Made by a program: the position numbers and the translations under genes | Source: Pseudochrobactrum sp. sp1633 | Lineage (GTDB): Bacteria > Pseudomonadota > Alphaproteobacteria > Rhizobiales > Rhizobiaceae | Assembly (NCBI RefSeq): GCF_030376605.1 | Contig: NZ_JARRAE010000004.1 | Span: forward strand, 248,001 to 312,000 | Direction of reading: 5' to 3' | DNA: 64,000 nucleotides | Shown here: in pieces, positions 1 to 9,326 of the stretch | How the letters are laid out: each line of letters opens with the position of its first letter | Numbering within the stretch: position 1 is the first letter of the stretch | The notes under the pieces: model-generated | What the model was told of the DNA's origin: nothing | Databases searched by the model: none | The model's input: the letters and a program-made list of their open reading frames with translations, nothing else

Positions 1-2096
1 TGGTGCTGAAAGTGCCGGGCGTCTTTCTTCGTGAGTTTCCGACCGGTGCAATTGCGCTTGGTATTGCGATTATCTTGTCAGTGCCGGCTTTGTGGTTATG
101 TGCCTTTGCCAGCGGTCTGATCGGGCGCGAGCGCAGTCTGACCAAACCTGTCCGTGCTAAAGCCCGTCAGGTCGCGGATGATCATTATGATGATGAAGAT
201 TTTGATGAGGAAACCGGCGAAATCCGCGCGGGCTTTTTCTCAACCCTGTCTGCTTCGACCTTGGGTGCCGCATCGCATTGGATGCTGAGTGCCAAGGCAT
301 CGGTACGCCGCATGTTTGGTCTGAAACGCACGCCCTCAACGCCACGTAAACGCAACCGTGATGATGATCCGTTCGGTGATGTGACAGTCGCGCGTCGGGG
401 AGCCGGTCAGCGGTTTGAGCCGGGTTTTGAACCTGCCGCTCATGCCGTTGATGACATGCATTTTGACGATAATGATTATGCGCCGGTGCCACAACAACCT
501 ATGCCTGCACAGGCGCCGCGTATGCAGGCGGCACGCAAGGCACCGACAGCGCGGGCACCGAGCCATCCGGTCAATACCAGCGGGCGCTTCATACTGCCTG
601 ATCTCAATTATCTGAGCGAGCCAAAAGTGGTGGCGCGTGATCCGTCGCTGTCGAAAGAAGCGCTGGAGCAGAATGCCCGTGTGCTGGAAGGCGTGCTGGA
701 AGATTTCGGCGTGCGCGGTGAGATTATTCAGGTGAAGCCGGGTCCTGTTGTGACCATGTATGAGCTGGAACCGGCACCGGGCATCAAGTCCTCCCGTGTG
801 ATCGGTCTGGCCGATGATATTGCCCGTTCGATGAGTGCGATTTCTGCCCGTGTTGCTGTGGTTCCGGGGCGCAACGCGATTGGTATTGAACTGCCTAATC
901 CGAAGCGCGAAATGGTCTATTTGCGTGAAATGCTGGCGAGCCGTGATTTCATGCAGACCAAGACCAAGCTGGCACTGGCGCTGGGTAAAACCATCAATGG
1001 TGAGCCGGTTATCGCTGATATTGCAAAGATGCCCCATGTGCTGGTTGCGGGTACGACCGGTTCGGGTAAATCGGTGGCGATTAATACGATGATCCTGTCG
1101 CTGGTCTATCGCATGACCCCGCAGGAATGCCGCCTGATTATGATTGATCCGAAAATGCTGGAACTCTCTGTCTATGATGGAATTCCGCATTTGCTCACCC
1201 CTGTGGTGACTGACCCTAAAAAGGCGGTTGTTGCCCTGAAATGGGCGGTGCGTGAGATGGAAGACCGCTACCGTAAAATGTCGAAAGTCGGTGTGCGTAA
1301 TATTGACGGCTTCAACAGCCGTGTGACGCAGGCCGAGAAAAAAGGCGAGCAGATTTCCCGCACGGTGCAGACCGGTTTTGACCGCAATACTGGCGAGGCG
1401 GTTTATGAAACCGAAGAGCTGGATCTGGCGCCAATGCCTTATATCGTCGTGATTATCGACGAAATGGCCGATCTGATGATGGTGGCGGGTAAAGATATTG
1501 AAGGCGCGGTGCAGCGTCTGGCACAGATGGCGCGTGCAGCCGGTATCCATGTGATCATGGCAACACAGCGCCCGTCGGTGGATGTGATCACCGGTACGAT
1601 CAAGGCGAATTTCCCGACCCGTATTTCCTTTCAGGTCACCTCTAAAATCGACAGTCGCACGGTGCTTGGCGAGCAGGGCGCAGAGCAGCTGCTTGGTATG
1701 GGTGATATGTTGTTTATGGCCGGTGGCGGACGTATTCAGCGTGTTCACGGGCCTTTTGTCGGGGATGATGAAGTTGAACAGGTGGTTCAGCATCTTAAAG
1801 CGCAGGGCGTACCGGAATATCTGGATGCGATTATGGAAGATGACGAGGATGAGGGCGGTTCTGCGCCTTCCGGTACCTCTAATCTGGAAAACTCGGACGA
1901 TCCCTATGATCAGGCGGTTGCCGTGGTGTTGCGCGATAAGAAAGCTTCGACCAGTTATATTCAGCGTCGTCTCGGCATTGGCTATAATCGTGCGGCTTCG
2001 ATTATTGAGCGCATGGAAGAGGAAGGCATTGTCGGCCCTGCCAATCATGCCGGTAAACGTGAAATTCTCGTGCCGACGCAGGATGACGATTACTGA
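1..2096 (+). CDS. ftsK: DNA translocase FtsK (3' part, 5' end outside window)
   Basis: FtsK is the septal DNA pump that moves chromosome termini and activates XerCD recombination at dif. The reading frame is open at the left edge, so the N-terminal membrane segments are mostly missing; one hydrophobic segment remains at visible residues 15-40. A low-complexity acidic linker follows (about 55-200). The motor domain carries Walker A GTTGSGKS (visible residues 350-357) and Walker B IIDE (484-487). The winged-helix gamma domain that reads KOPS sits at about 628-690 ([20 protein letters not shown]). The visible 697 codons compare with roughly 800-900 in the family. Frame and family are certain; the true start is not in the window. 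Confidence 0.97.
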   Translation, partial: VLKVPGVFLREFPTGAIALGIAIILSVPALWLCAFASGLIGRERSLTKPVRAKARQVADDHYDDEDFDEETGEIRAGFFSTLSASTLGAASHWMLSAKASVRRMFGLKRTPSTPRKRNRDDDPFGDVTVARRGAGQRFEPGFEPAAHAVDDMHFDDNDYAPVPQQPMPAQAPRMQAARKAPTARAPSHPVNTSGRFILPDLNYLSEPKVVARDPSLSKEALEQNARVLEGVLEDFGVRGEIIQVKPGPVVTMYELEPAPGIKSSRVIGLADDIARSMSAISARVAVVPGRNAIGIELPNPKREMVYLREMLASRDFMQTKTKLALALGKTINGEPVIADIAKMPHVLVAGTTGSGKSVAINTMILSLVYRMTPQECRLIMIDPKMLELSVYDGIPHLLTPVVTDPKKAVVALKWAVREMEDRYRKMSKVGVRNIDGFNSRVTQAEKKGEQISRTVQTGFDRNTGEAVYETEELDLAPMPYIVVIIDEMADLMMVAGKDIEGAVQRLAQMARAAGIHVIMATQRPSVDVITGTIKANFPTRISFQVTSKIDSRTVLGEQGAEQLLGMGDMLFMAGGGRIQRVHGPFVGDDEVEQVVQHLKAQGVPEYLDAIMEDDEDEGGSAPSGTSNLENSDDPYDQAVAVVLRDKKASTSYIQRRLGIGYNRAASIIERMEEEGIVGPANHAGKREILVPTQDDDY

Positions 2097-2192
2097 TTGA
2101 TCCTGCCACAGTCAGGTCAAACTGCCGCTTTATAAAAGAATATGAAATGCGGTGAAGAGCCGCCAAGACGGATACGGGAGAATATTTCTCTG

Positions 2193-2834
2193 ATGAAACT
2201 GAAACTGCCTTTCACGGTTGTAAAATATCTCACTGCTGCATCCATAACTCTGGGTGTGTTGCTGCCTGCCGGACTGGCTCAGGCGCAATCAGCCAATAGC
2301 GGTGCGCAGGCGCAGGCCATTGCCAATCAGTTTACGTCCGTGAAAACCATGACCGGTGAATTCGTGCAGTTTGGTCCTAAAGGGGATCAGACCGGCGGTA
2401 AGTTCTTTATTGAGCGCCCGGGTAAAATTCGCTTCAATTACGATAAATCACCGATCACCGTGATCTCCGATGGTGAATCTGTGGTCGTCAATAATAAGAA
2501 GCTGGATACTTGGGATTTGTATCCGCTGTCGAAAACACCACTGAAATTGTTGCTGAGCGATCATGTTGATCTGGGTGGTGGTCGTTTGCGCGGTTTGAAA
2601 AACGAACCGGATGCGATGACCATGATTTTGGGTGATAAAGCGGTTTTTGCCGATGCCACAATTGCGCTGATGTTTGATCCGGCCAATGCAGAACTGAAGC
2701 AGTGGACGATTACTGATGCGCAACGTCAGGATACCACGGTGATGATTTTCAACGTGCAGAAGGGTGTGCGTTTCGCGGATAACATGTTCAAAATTGATTA
2801 TCAGCGCATGGCGATGAAACGTAAGAACCGTTGA
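2193..2834 (+). CDS. lolA: Outer-membrane lipoprotein carrier protein LolA
   Basis: Periplasmic chaperone that takes lipoproteins from LolCDE and hands them to the outer membrane. The 213-residue protein begins with a signal peptide (MKLKLPFTVVKYL, hydrophobic core, AQA cleavage motif near residue 28), followed by the LolA beta-barrel region with the typical GGKFFIERPGKIRFNYD stretch. A start 51 bases upstream (2142) is in frame, but the ATG at 2193 places the signal peptide correctly and follows a GGGAG motif. The gene lies 96 bases after ftsK, an order common in Rhizobiales, and is closed by a strong terminator. Confidence 0.93.
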   Translation: MKLKLPFTVVKYLTAASITLGVLLPAGLAQAQSANSGAQAQAIANQFTSVKTMTGEFVQFGPKGDQTGGKFFIERPGKIRFNYDKSPITVISDGESVVVNNKKLDTWDLYPLSKTPLKLLLSDHVDLGGGRLRGLKNEPDAMTMILGDKAVFADATIALMFDPANAELKQWTITDAQRQDTTVMIFNVQKGVRFADNMFKIDYQRMAMKRKNR

Positions 2835-2853
2835 TTGCACAGGATAATGATTG

Positions 2854-2890
2854 AAAATGCCGCGCAAAACCTTGCGCGGCATTTTTTATT
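2854..2890 (+). terminator. Rho-independent terminator after lolA
   Basis: Perfect 14-bp stem (arms 2854-2867 and 2872-2885, core TGCCGCGC) with a 4-base loop, running into a T tract. Confidence 0.93.
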
Positions 2891-2991
2891 TATCCGGTAT
2901 TTGCACATCCTGTATAAGGGGCTTATGGTGCACAAGCCGGTGAAATATCACCGCCTTGTTTCTTTTATCCTTCAGCCTGTTGAGCAGTTTT

Positions 2992-3798
2992 ATGAGTTTT
3001 TCCGTCGCAACCTGGAATATCAATTCAGTTCGCCTTCGTTTGCCGCTGGTTCTGGATTTTCTTGAAAAACATACACCTGATGTTTTGTGTCTTCAGGAAA
3101 CCAAATGCCCTGATAACCAGTTCCCGCTGGAAGCGCTGCGGGATGCCGGTTACGAGCACATCGCGATCAGCGGTCAGAAGGGCTATCACGGGGTCGCCAC
3201 ACTATCGCGCAGACCGATGGAAAACACAGAAGTGATCGGCTTTTGCGATATGGGAGACTGCCGACACCTGAGCGGTGTCGTGCAGGCGGGCGGAAAATCA
3301 ATTCGCATTCATAATTTTTATGTCCCTGCCGGTGGTGATGAGCCAGACGTCAATATCAATCCGAAATTTGCGCATAAGCTGAATTTTCTTGAAGAAATGC
3401 GCGCGGTGACTGCGGATCGCGGTGATGGTCATTCATCTATTCTGGTGGGGGATCTGAATATTGCGCCGCTGGAAAATGATGTCTGGTCGCATAAGCAGAT
3501 GCTCAAGATTGTCAGCCATACGCCGGTTGAAACCGAGACGCTGGAAGATCTGCGCGTTAAAGGCGGTTGGAGCGATCTGATGCGTCAGATGATTTCAGCG
3601 GATCAGAAGATTTATACCTGGTGGAGTTATCGCGCCAAAGACTGGAATGCCGCGGATCGTGGTCGCCGTCTTGATCATATCTGGGGTTCGAAAGATCTTG
3701 AGCCGCATATGAAAGAACTGAAAATTTTACGCGATGCCCGTGGCTGGGAGCGCCCGTCGGATCATGTGCCGGTGATTGCCCGCTTTGATCTGGATTAA
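2992..3798 (+). CDS. xth: Exodeoxyribonuclease III (AP endonuclease)
   Basis: Mg-dependent exonuclease III family enzyme of base-excision repair, cutting at abasic sites and trimming 3' blocked ends. Visible catalytic signatures are WNINS (8-12), the metal-binding Glu in LQETKCP (E36), GDLNIAP with D154 and N156, and the C-terminal SDHVP motif with H258. Length is 268 residues, matching the family. The frame is open further upstream to 2956, but ATG 2992 starts right at the conserved MSFSVATWNINS beginning. No good Shine-Dalgarno is visible. The gene stands alone between lolA and the ABC-F gene. Confidence 0.95.
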   Translation: MSFSVATWNINSVRLRLPLVLDFLEKHTPDVLCLQETKCPDNQFPLEALRDAGYEHIAISGQKGYHGVATLSRRPMENTEVIGFCDMGDCRHLSGVVQAGGKSIRIHNFYVPAGGDEPDVNINPKFAHKLNFLEEMRAVTADRGDGHSSILVGDLNIAPLENDVWSHKQMLKIVSHTPVETETLEDLRVKGGWSDLMRQMISADQKIYTWWSYRAKDWNAADRGRRLDHIWGSKDLEPHMKELKILRDARGWERPSDHVPVIARFDLD

Positions 3799-3806
3799 AA
3801 CATTCA

Positions 3807-3838
3807 AGGCATCGTGACTTGAATAAGTCACGATGCCT
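3807..3838 (+). terminator. Perfect inverted repeat after xth (possible terminator)
   Basis: Arms 3807-3820 and 3825-3838 (AGGCATCGTGACTT and its complement) are perfectly paired around a 4-base loop. No T run follows, so termination would be atypical; it may instead stabilise the mRNA 3' end. Confidence 0.5.
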
Positions 3839-3901
3839 GTCTAAATGAATATCACCGGCCATTGGTGCCGATAAGTAGTGTATTTTCAGGAGTTCATCAC
3901 A

Positions 3902-4009
3902 ATGAAGCAGACAGCACAGTTTTTCTTAACTGATGTTTTTGTTGTTTCACTGGATGCTGCTCTTGATAACTCTGTACACACTGCAAAATATTTCTGCGCA
4001 AACGCCTGA
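3902..4009 (+). CDS. Possible 35-codon upstream ORF overlapping the ABC-F start
   Basis: A short frame (MKQTAQFFLTD... ending FCANA) begins at an ATG placed 8 bases after AGGAG, the only good ribosome binding site in front of the ABC-F gene. It is in a different frame from that gene and ends 53 bases inside it. It resembles no family I know. It may be a translated regulatory leader, a route for translational coupling, or a chance frame. Seen: site, start and stop. Inferred: expression. Confidence 0.35.
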   Translation: MKQTAQFFLTDVFVVSLDAALDNSVHTAKYFCANA

Positions 4010-5546
4010 CGGCCGCAGTCTTTTTCAAAATCTCTCTCTTCATCTGTCGCGCGAACGCACTGGTCTGATCGGGCGTAACGGTACGGGTAAATCAACTTTG
4101 CTGCGGATCATCGCTGGTGAAATTGCACCGGCAACTGGTTCGCTGACCAGTCACGGCAAACTCGGTTTTCTGCATCAAAATACTGACGAAACCCATGAAA
4201 CTGTCGCGGATTTGTTTGGTGTAGCCGAACAACTGGCTGCACAGGCACGTATTCTTGCAGGCGAAGGCAGGGATGATGATCTGGCAGATGCAGACTGGAC
4301 GCTGGAAATGCGGATTGAAGATGCGCTGACCAAAATGGGACTATCTGCGATCACCCCGCAAACTCAGCTTGATCAATTGAGTGGCGGGCAGAAAACCCGT
4401 GCCGCTCTGGCTGCCCTGATTTTTCAGGAACCGGATCTGATCCTTCTGGATGAGCCGACCAATAATCTGGATGCGCAAGGGCGTGATGCTGTATTGCAGC
4501 TGTTGCGCATTTGGCGTGGCGGCGCACTGGTGGTCAGCCACGATCGTACATTGTTGCGTGAGATGGATCGGATTATTGAGCTGACGCCGATTGGCGTCTC
4601 ATCTTACAGCGGTAACTGGGATTTTTATGAGACGCGCAAAGCTGAAGAGCTGGCCGCTGCCCGTCATGATCTTACAGTGGCCGAAACAGTAGTCAAACAG
4701 GCTGAAAAACAGGCGCGCCTGATCAGGGAACGGCAGGAGAAACGGGATTCTGCCGGTAAGAAATCACGCTTCAGCGCAGGGCAAAGCAAGTTATTGCTGG
4801 ATGCGAGAGAAGATCGCGCACAGGCAACCGGCGGGCGTAATAATCAGCTGGCGCAAAAGCAGGCTGAAAGCGGCCAGCAGGCTCTGAGCGAAGCGCAGAG
4901 CAAGTTTGAGCGGCTGATCCCGCAGAATTTTGCCCTGGGCAATGTCAGCCTTGCGGCAACCAAAACTGTTCTGGCCGCGGAGCATCTGACAATGGCCTTC
5001 AACGGTGGTCAGCCGGTGTTTCAGGATTTGTCTTTGCAGATCACGGGACCAGAACGCATTGCCCTGTGCGGGCCTAACGGGTCAGGAAAAACGACGTTAC
5101 TGCATGTATTGGTTGGAAAGCTGGCACCGCAGCAAGGCAGCGTACAATATTATGTCCGGCATGCGATGCTGGATCAGCATGTAAGTCTGCTGGACGATGA
5201 TCTGAGCATCAGGGATAATTTCAAACGCCTTCAACCTGAAGCCACGGACAATGATTGTCGCGCTGCGCTTGCACGTTTCATGTTTCGAGCAGATGCAGCC
5301 TTACAGAAGGTCAGTGAACTCAGCGGCGGTGAGAGATTACGGGCAGGTTTGGCCTGTGTTTTGGGTGGGGTTCAGGCGCCGGAACTGCTCATTCTCGACG
5401 AACCGACCAATCATCTGGATATTGTTGCGCTGCAATCAGTGGAAACGGCGCTCAATGCCTATGAAGGCGCATTGCTGATTACGAGCCACGATGAGGCGTT
5501 TTTAAGCGCGATTGGAATCACGCGGCGCATTCAACTAGGAGTTTAG
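3954..5546 (+). CDS. ABC-F family ATPase (two ATP-binding cassettes)
   Basis: Soluble tandem-cassette ATPase of the ABC-F type. Such proteins act on the ribosome (translation factors or antibiotic protection) and do not form transporters. Cassette 1 has Walker A GRNGTGKST (40-48), signature LSGGQKTR (about 142) and Walker B LILLDEPTNNLD. A charged, helical linker follows (about 220-320). Cassette 2 has GPNGSGKTT (about 372), LSGGERLR (about 456) and LLILDEPTNHLD. No membrane segment is present. Length is about 530 residues. The start is uncertain: ATG 3954 best fits the family beginning but lacks a Shine-Dalgarno, and ATG 3933 is also possible. The stop overlaps the convergent CNB gene by three to four bases. 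Which ABC-F subfamily it belongs to cannot be fixed by eye. Confidence 0.88.
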   Translation: MLLLITLYTLQNISAQTPDGRSLFQNLSLHLSRERTGLIGRNGTGKSTLLRIIAGEIAPATGSLTSHGKLGFLHQNTDETHETVADLFGVAEQLAAQARILAGEGRDDDLADADWTLEMRIEDALTKMGLSAITPQTQLDQLSGGQKTRAALAALIFQEPDLILLDEPTNNLDAQGRDAVLQLLRIWRGGALVVSHDRTLLREMDRIIELTPIGVSSYSGNWDFYETRKAEELAAARHDLTVAETVVKQAEKQARLIRERQEKRDSAGKKSRFSAGQSKLLLDAREDRAQATGGRNNQLAQKQAESGQQALSEAQSKFERLIPQNFALGNVSLAATKTVLAAEHLTMAFNGGQPVFQDLSLQITGPERIALCGPNGSGKTTLLHVLVGKLAPQQGSVQYYVRHAMLDQHVSLLDDDLSIRDNFKRLQPEATDNDCRAALARFMFRADAALQKVSELSGGERLRAGLACVLGGVQAPELLILDEPTNHLDIVALQSVETALNAYEGALLITSHDEAFLSAIGITRRIQLGV

Positions 5547-5998
5547 CTTTCGAAACTGGATGACAGCTTGTCGATCTGCTCAACCATCTCGTTCAGATTA
5601 TTGCTGATATGCTGGTAAAGAGATGCGGCGAGTTCCGGATATTCTTCCAATATACGATGGAAAATGGAGCGGCTGAGACGGATCACTTCGGTTTCTGTAT
5701 CGGCAACGGCACCGGTCAGGCGATTGGTTTGGGCAATCAGCGCCATTTCGCCTAAGATAGAGCCGGAGCTGATTGAGCGCAGGTTGACACGCTCCTGTTT
5801 ATCTTGATGGAAAAGGGTAATGCTGCCGCTGACAACAATATAAGCACAATCGGCGCTCTGGCCTTCCTGAAACAGTTCTCTGCCGGTACGCAGAACCATG
5901 CGCTCTGCGCCAAAGGCGAGCAGCCGCAGGTGCTGAGCCGAGAAGGCCTCGAAAAGGCCAATCGTACTCAGGAACTGAATGTCATCATCGAGTGCCAT
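5543..5998 (-). CDS. Cyclic-nucleotide-binding domain protein (Crp-like sensor, no HTH)
   Basis: A single CNB domain fills this 151-residue protein. The beta-roll and phosphate-binding cassette are recognisable around SGSILGEMALIAQTNRLTGAV, followed by helices, and no DNA-binding helix-turn-helix is present. It may therefore sense cNMP, or another ligand, and act through protein contacts. The start at 5998 (MALDDDIQFL) is preceded by AAAGAGG; the longer frame to 6067 lacks such a site. It converges with the ABC-F gene and the two stop codons overlap. Target and ligand are unknown. Confidence 0.85.
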   Translation of the reverse strand: MALDDDIQFLSTIGLFEAFSAQHLRLLAFGAERMVLRTGRELFQEGQSADCAYIVVSGSITLFHQDKQERVNLRSISSGSILGEMALIAQTNRLTGAVADTETEVIRLSRSIFHRILEEYPELAASLYQHISNNLNEMVEQIDKLSSSFES

Positions 5999-6123
5999 AT
6001 GCCTCTTTCTTACACATAATCCTTTTTCCAAACCTAACGTGATTTGGAGAATTATGCAGTAACTCAAATTACCGAAAAATATCTAAAGTTTTCGATAAAA
6101 TAACGCCTTATACAGCATATAAA

Positions 6124-6154
6124 GCAGTTCAGAGCGCCGAGACGTCTGAACTGC
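6124..6154 (-). terminator. Hairpin downstream of the response regulator
   Basis: Ten-base arms GCAGTTCAGA and TCTGAACTGC (6124-6133, 6145-6154), 13 bases beyond the regulator stop. On the minus strand a short T-rich run follows. The flanks are A/T-rich on both sides. Confidence 0.6.
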
Positions 6155-6166
6155 ATTTATTTTATG

Positions 6167-6847
6167 TCAGGGAACCAGCTTATAGCCGCCGCTTTCTGTG
6201 ATCAGCAGACTGGCATTGGACGGATCCGGCTCAATCTTCTGACGCAGGCGATAGACATGGGTTTCCAGCGTATGCGTAGTCACGCCGGAATTATAGCCCC
6301 AGACCTCTTCCAGCAACACATCACGCCCGACCACGCCACCGGCACGGTACAGGAACTTGATGATTGCGGCTTCTTTTTCAGTGAGGCGGATTTTATCGCC
6401 CTTCTGATCAAGCAGCAGTTTCTGGCTTGGCTTGAATGTATAGGGCCCGACGATAAAGGTCGCGTCTTCACTCTGCTCATGTTGGCGCAACTGCGCACGG
6501 ATACGTGCCAGCAGAACCGCAAAGCGGAACGGCTTGGTGACATAGTCATTGGCACCGGACTCAAAGCCCAGAATGGTGTCGCAATCCGTATCGTGACCGG
6601 TCAGCATAATGATAGGTGATGTAAAACCACCGGACCGCAGCTGTTTGACGGCATCACGGCCATCCATATCCGGCAGGCCGACATCCATAATCAGCAGGCT
6701 GATATTATTTGCCCGTGCGGTCTGAATAGCTTTTCCGGCAGTGTCTTCCTGCAGGATCTGAAATTCAGGATGAAGTGACAGCTGGTCGATCAGGATGGAA
6801 CGGAGATCCTCATCATCATCAACGATCAGAAGTGTATGGGCGATCAT
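6167..6847 (-). CDS. cenR: OmpR-family response regulator, CenR-like
   Basis: Two-component response regulator with a receiver domain and an OmpR-type winged helix. Acidic pocket D10-D12, phospho-acceptor D55 (LLIMDVGLPDMDG), T83 and K105 (YVTKPFRF) are all present. The DNA-binding half carries GVTTHTLETHVYRLRQKIEPDPS and ends TESGGYKLVP, which matches the CenR group I know from Caulobacter and Rhizobiales, where it controls envelope homeostasis with the kinase CenK. No kinase gene is adjacent. ATG 6847 follows GAGG by five bases and is preferred to the ATG seven codons upstream. The symbol is from sequence resemblance only. Confidence 0.85.
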   Translation of the reverse strand: MIAHTLLIVDDDEDLRSILIDQLSLHPEFQILQEDTAGKAIQTARANNISLLIMDVGLPDMDGRDAVKQLRSGGFTSPIIMLTGHDTDCDTILGFESGANDYVTKPFRFAVLLARIRAQLRQHEQSEDATFIVGPYTFKPSQKLLLDQKGDKIRLTEKEAAIIKFLYRAGGVVGRDVLLEEVWGYNSGVTTHTLETHVYRLRQKIEPDPSNASLLITESGGYKLVP

Positions 6848-7120
6848 ATCTGCCTCATTCGGTTTCAAAAACGGGAGCTGAACATCAGCAAGATGGGTGA
6901 TTTATGACATTTAACGAAGAAAAACTAAAGAGAGGTCAGATGAAACAAAATTTACCTTATAATATGCACTCTTAATGCTGCTTTTAAGTGATCTGACATC
7001 AGTTTATGGATGTGAATAGAATTAGCTGTGTAAATATATGGCGGGAGAAATGATTCTCTGGTGTTTCCAGAGCGTTACCGGAAAATAGCATGCAAAACTG
7101 GTCCGGAGGGGGCCGAACAG

Positions 7121-7720
7121 ATGATATTGGGCAGACAACTAAAACAGAGCGGCCTGCTGCAGGCAGACACCAACAAAAAAATATCCCGCGCCATTAAAGT
7201 TATGGATGTTCATGTGCGTCCGGGGCATTGCAGTCAGGGCTATCTGATCGCGGGGCCGCTTGTGTTGCGCTGTGCTTTGGGCAAGGGCGGCGTGTCTTCG
7301 CGTAAGCGCGAAGGGGATGGTGCAACGCCTTTGACGCAGATGCGTCTGCTCTATGGGTATCGTCGCCAAACACCGGTGGTCGGAGATCAGCCGGCTACAG
7401 CTTTGCGTTTTCGGCCAACACAGCCGCAGGATGGCTGGTGTGATGCTGCCAATGACCGCAACTACAACCGGCCTGTTGCTGCCACCTATAAGCGCAGCCA
7501 CGAGAAGATGTGGCGCAAGGATGAGCTCTACGATATTTGTGTGGTCATGGACTGGAATATTACCGAGCGCAAAAAAGGCTGCGGCAGCGCGATTTTCTTC
7601 CATCTTTCACGCGAAACCTATACGCCGACAGAAGGTTGTATCGCTCTCAGCCGCCGCGATATGATGCGTTTATTGCCACATCTCTCCGGTGAAACAGTGA
7701 TCCGTGTGCGTCGCGGCTGA
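7121..7720 (+). CDS. L,D-transpeptidase catalytic-domain (YkuD-like) protein
   Basis: The C-terminal part has the YkuD active-site pattern HLSRETYTPTEGCIALS, with H161 and catalytic C173; an AIFFH strand precedes it. L,D-transpeptidases form 3-3 peptidoglycan crosslinks or attach proteins to peptidoglycan. The protein is 199 residues and shows no signal peptide or membrane segment, as in the short YkuD-domain proteins of alphaproteobacteria whose location and substrate are unclear. ATG 7121 follows a strong GGAGGGGG box. It is a single gene between cenR and the MocR gene, with about 270 bases of upstream DNA. Confidence 0.85.
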   Translation: MILGRQLKQSGLLQADTNKKISRAIKVMDVHVRPGHCSQGYLIAGPLVLRCALGKGGVSSRKREGDGATPLTQMRLLYGYRRQTPVVGDQPATALRFRPTQPQDGWCDAANDRNYNRPVAATYKRSHEKMWRKDELYDICVVMDWNITERKKGCGSAIFFHLSRETYTPTEGCIALSRRDMMRLLPHLSGETVIRVRRG

Positions 7721-7721
7721 T

Positions 7722-9212
7722 TCATTCTAGAGGCAGATACATGATCTGCTTGAGCGTTTCAAAAATCTTCGGATGGGCAGACTGGGCAACGTTGAAGCGC
7801 ATGAACTGCCCACAAGTCTGCGACTGGCTGAAAATATTGCCGGGCGCCAGAACAATGTTGTGATCCAGAGCGCGTCTGGCGATGACATCGCTGTTCACGC
7901 CCTCTGGCAGGTCGTCCGGCAATTGCGCCCAGAGAAACATACCGCCAACCGGCTCGCACCATATTCTGAAGCCTGTATTCAGAAGCTTTTGCCGGATTCG
8001 TGTTTGACATTCTGCCAGCCGGACACGGATTTTCTCAATATGGCTGCGGTAACTGCCATCCGTCAGCAGTTGATAGATGATCTGTGAGGACAGCGCATTG
8101 CTGGCGAAATTGGTCGCCAGTTTCATGTCGGTAAGATTTTCAAGCCAGTCAGGACGCGCGGCAATATAGCCGGTGCGGGTGGCCGCTGACAGGGATTTGG
8201 AAAAACTGCCGATATGGATCACCCGTTCTAACCCGTCCAGTTCTGCCAGCAGCGGCGGCGGGTTCTGATGAAAATCCGCAAAAATATTATCTTCGACCAA
8301 AATCAGATCATGCTGTTCGGCGAGTTTGAGCAGACGATGCGCAGTCGCCGGTTGTATTGTGGCGCCGGTCGGATTGTGAATACCGGAATTGCAAAGATAG
8401 AGCTTTGGACGATATTGCGCGCAAAGACGGGCAAAAGCTTCCAGATCGGGGCCTTGCGGTGTGTAAGGTACGCCGATGAGATTGATGCCCTGTGCCAGCA
8501 GCAGACCACGGAAGTTGAAGTAGCACGGATCATCAATCAGCACCGTATCACCGGAGCGGATAAAGGTGCGGCAGATCAGATCAAGCGCATTGGTGCCGGA
8601 ATCGGTAAGCAGGATTTGCGAAGGAGCTGCTGTCACACCTTGTTCACGCAAACGGGTGCTGAGAAGCTGACGCAGTGGCGGCAAGCCGAGCGGTTCATCA
8701 TATTCCGATATATTGGCTGCGGGGTTGCGAGCGATCTGGCGCAAGGCGCGACGAATGGCGTCTTCCGGCAACCAGCCTGATGGCAGCCAGCCGCAACCTG
8801 GTCTGAATGTGGTCTCCGCATTGCTCAATGATTGCCGCATTACCCAGTAGGGGTTGATGTTGCGGTTGTGAGTGTCTGCAAAATCCGAGCTGATGAGCGG
8901 TGGATGATTTTTTTCAGCGACAAAAAAACCGGCACCGCGCCGCGCCTGAATAATACCTTCAGCCACCAGCCGGTCATAGGCTTCCACCACTGTGGACTTG
9001 GATATGGACATGGTTTCCGACAAGCGGCGGATGGAGGGCAGACGCGCGCCCGGCATCAGGCTCATGGCGTTGATGCGGTCGCGGATAATCGTCATCACCT
9101 TCTCAACCAGCGTTGTCGCTTCCAGAATTTCCTGACTGACAGAAAGCTGAGCTGCTGTGTCGCTTGCTGTTTGCAGCCTGTCTGGCGCGGTATATCCGGA
9201 ATGATATGTCAT
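7722..9212 (-). CDS. MocR-type (GntR/aminotransferase) transcriptional regulator
   Basis: Fusion of an N-terminal GntR winged helix (about residues 30-100: LPSIRRLSETMSISKSTVVEAYDRL) to a fold-type I aminotransferase-like domain. The PLP-binding lysine is K339 in GSFSKSLSAATR, and the substrate region contains NPTGA. MocR proteins (PdxR, GabR, TauR) bind PLP and an amine ligand to control metabolism or transport genes. ATG 9212 is preceded by GGAG. The gene is divergent from a DMT exporter, its likely target; candidate operators lie at 9233-9270. The ligand cannot be deduced. Confidence 0.92.
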   Translation of the reverse strand: MTYHSGYTAPDRLQTASDTAAQLSVSQEILEATTLVEKVMTIIRDRINAMSLMPGARLPSIRRLSETMSISKSTVVEAYDRLVAEGIIQARRGAGFFVAEKNHPPLISSDFADTHNRNINPYWVMRQSLSNAETTFRPGCGWLPSGWLPEDAIRRALRQIARNPAANISEYDEPLGLPPLRQLLSTRLREQGVTAAPSQILLTDSGTNALDLICRTFIRSGDTVLIDDPCYFNFRGLLLAQGINLIGVPYTPQGPDLEAFARLCAQYRPKLYLCNSGIHNPTGATIQPATAHRLLKLAEQHDLILVEDNIFADFHQNPPPLLAELDGLERVIHIGSFSKSLSAATRTGYIAARPDWLENLTDMKLATNFASNALSSQIIYQLLTDGSYRSHIEKIRVRLAECQTRIRQKLLNTGFRIWCEPVGGMFLWAQLPDDLPEGVNSDVIARRALDHNIVLAPGNIFSQSQTCGQFMRFNVAQSAHPKIFETLKQIMYLPLE

Positions 9213-9232
9213 CTGTATCTCCGAATTGAGCA

Positions 9233-9275
9233 GTACAGTTTGTTTAAATTGTACTGAAATTGTATCTGACAATTT
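9233..9275. promoter_or_regulatory. Candidate MocR operator region
   Basis: Between the two divergent genes lies a 22-bp imperfect palindrome (9233-9254, arms GTACAGTTT and AAATTGTAC). It runs into direct repeats AATTGTACTGA and AATTGTATCTGA. MocR regulators typically bind spaced direct repeats, so this is a reasonable operator for the flanking regulator. Inferred from position and symmetry only. Confidence 0.5.
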
Positions 9276-9326
9276 CGCTTGTGTATCAATATTTGTCACG
9301 AAATACGCAATAAATTTCGAGAATAT

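Noticed and set aside
336-2048. Long open frame antisense to ftsK (570 codons)
   Set aside because: Mirror of the ftsK codon pattern; its protein is His/Arg/Asn-rich with no recognisable domain, and it has no ribosome binding site.
6940-6975. Eleven-codon ORF with a GAGAGG site upstream of the L,D-transpeptidase-like gene
   Set aside because: Too short to judge, no amino-acid bias and no hairpin after it; not supportable as a leader.
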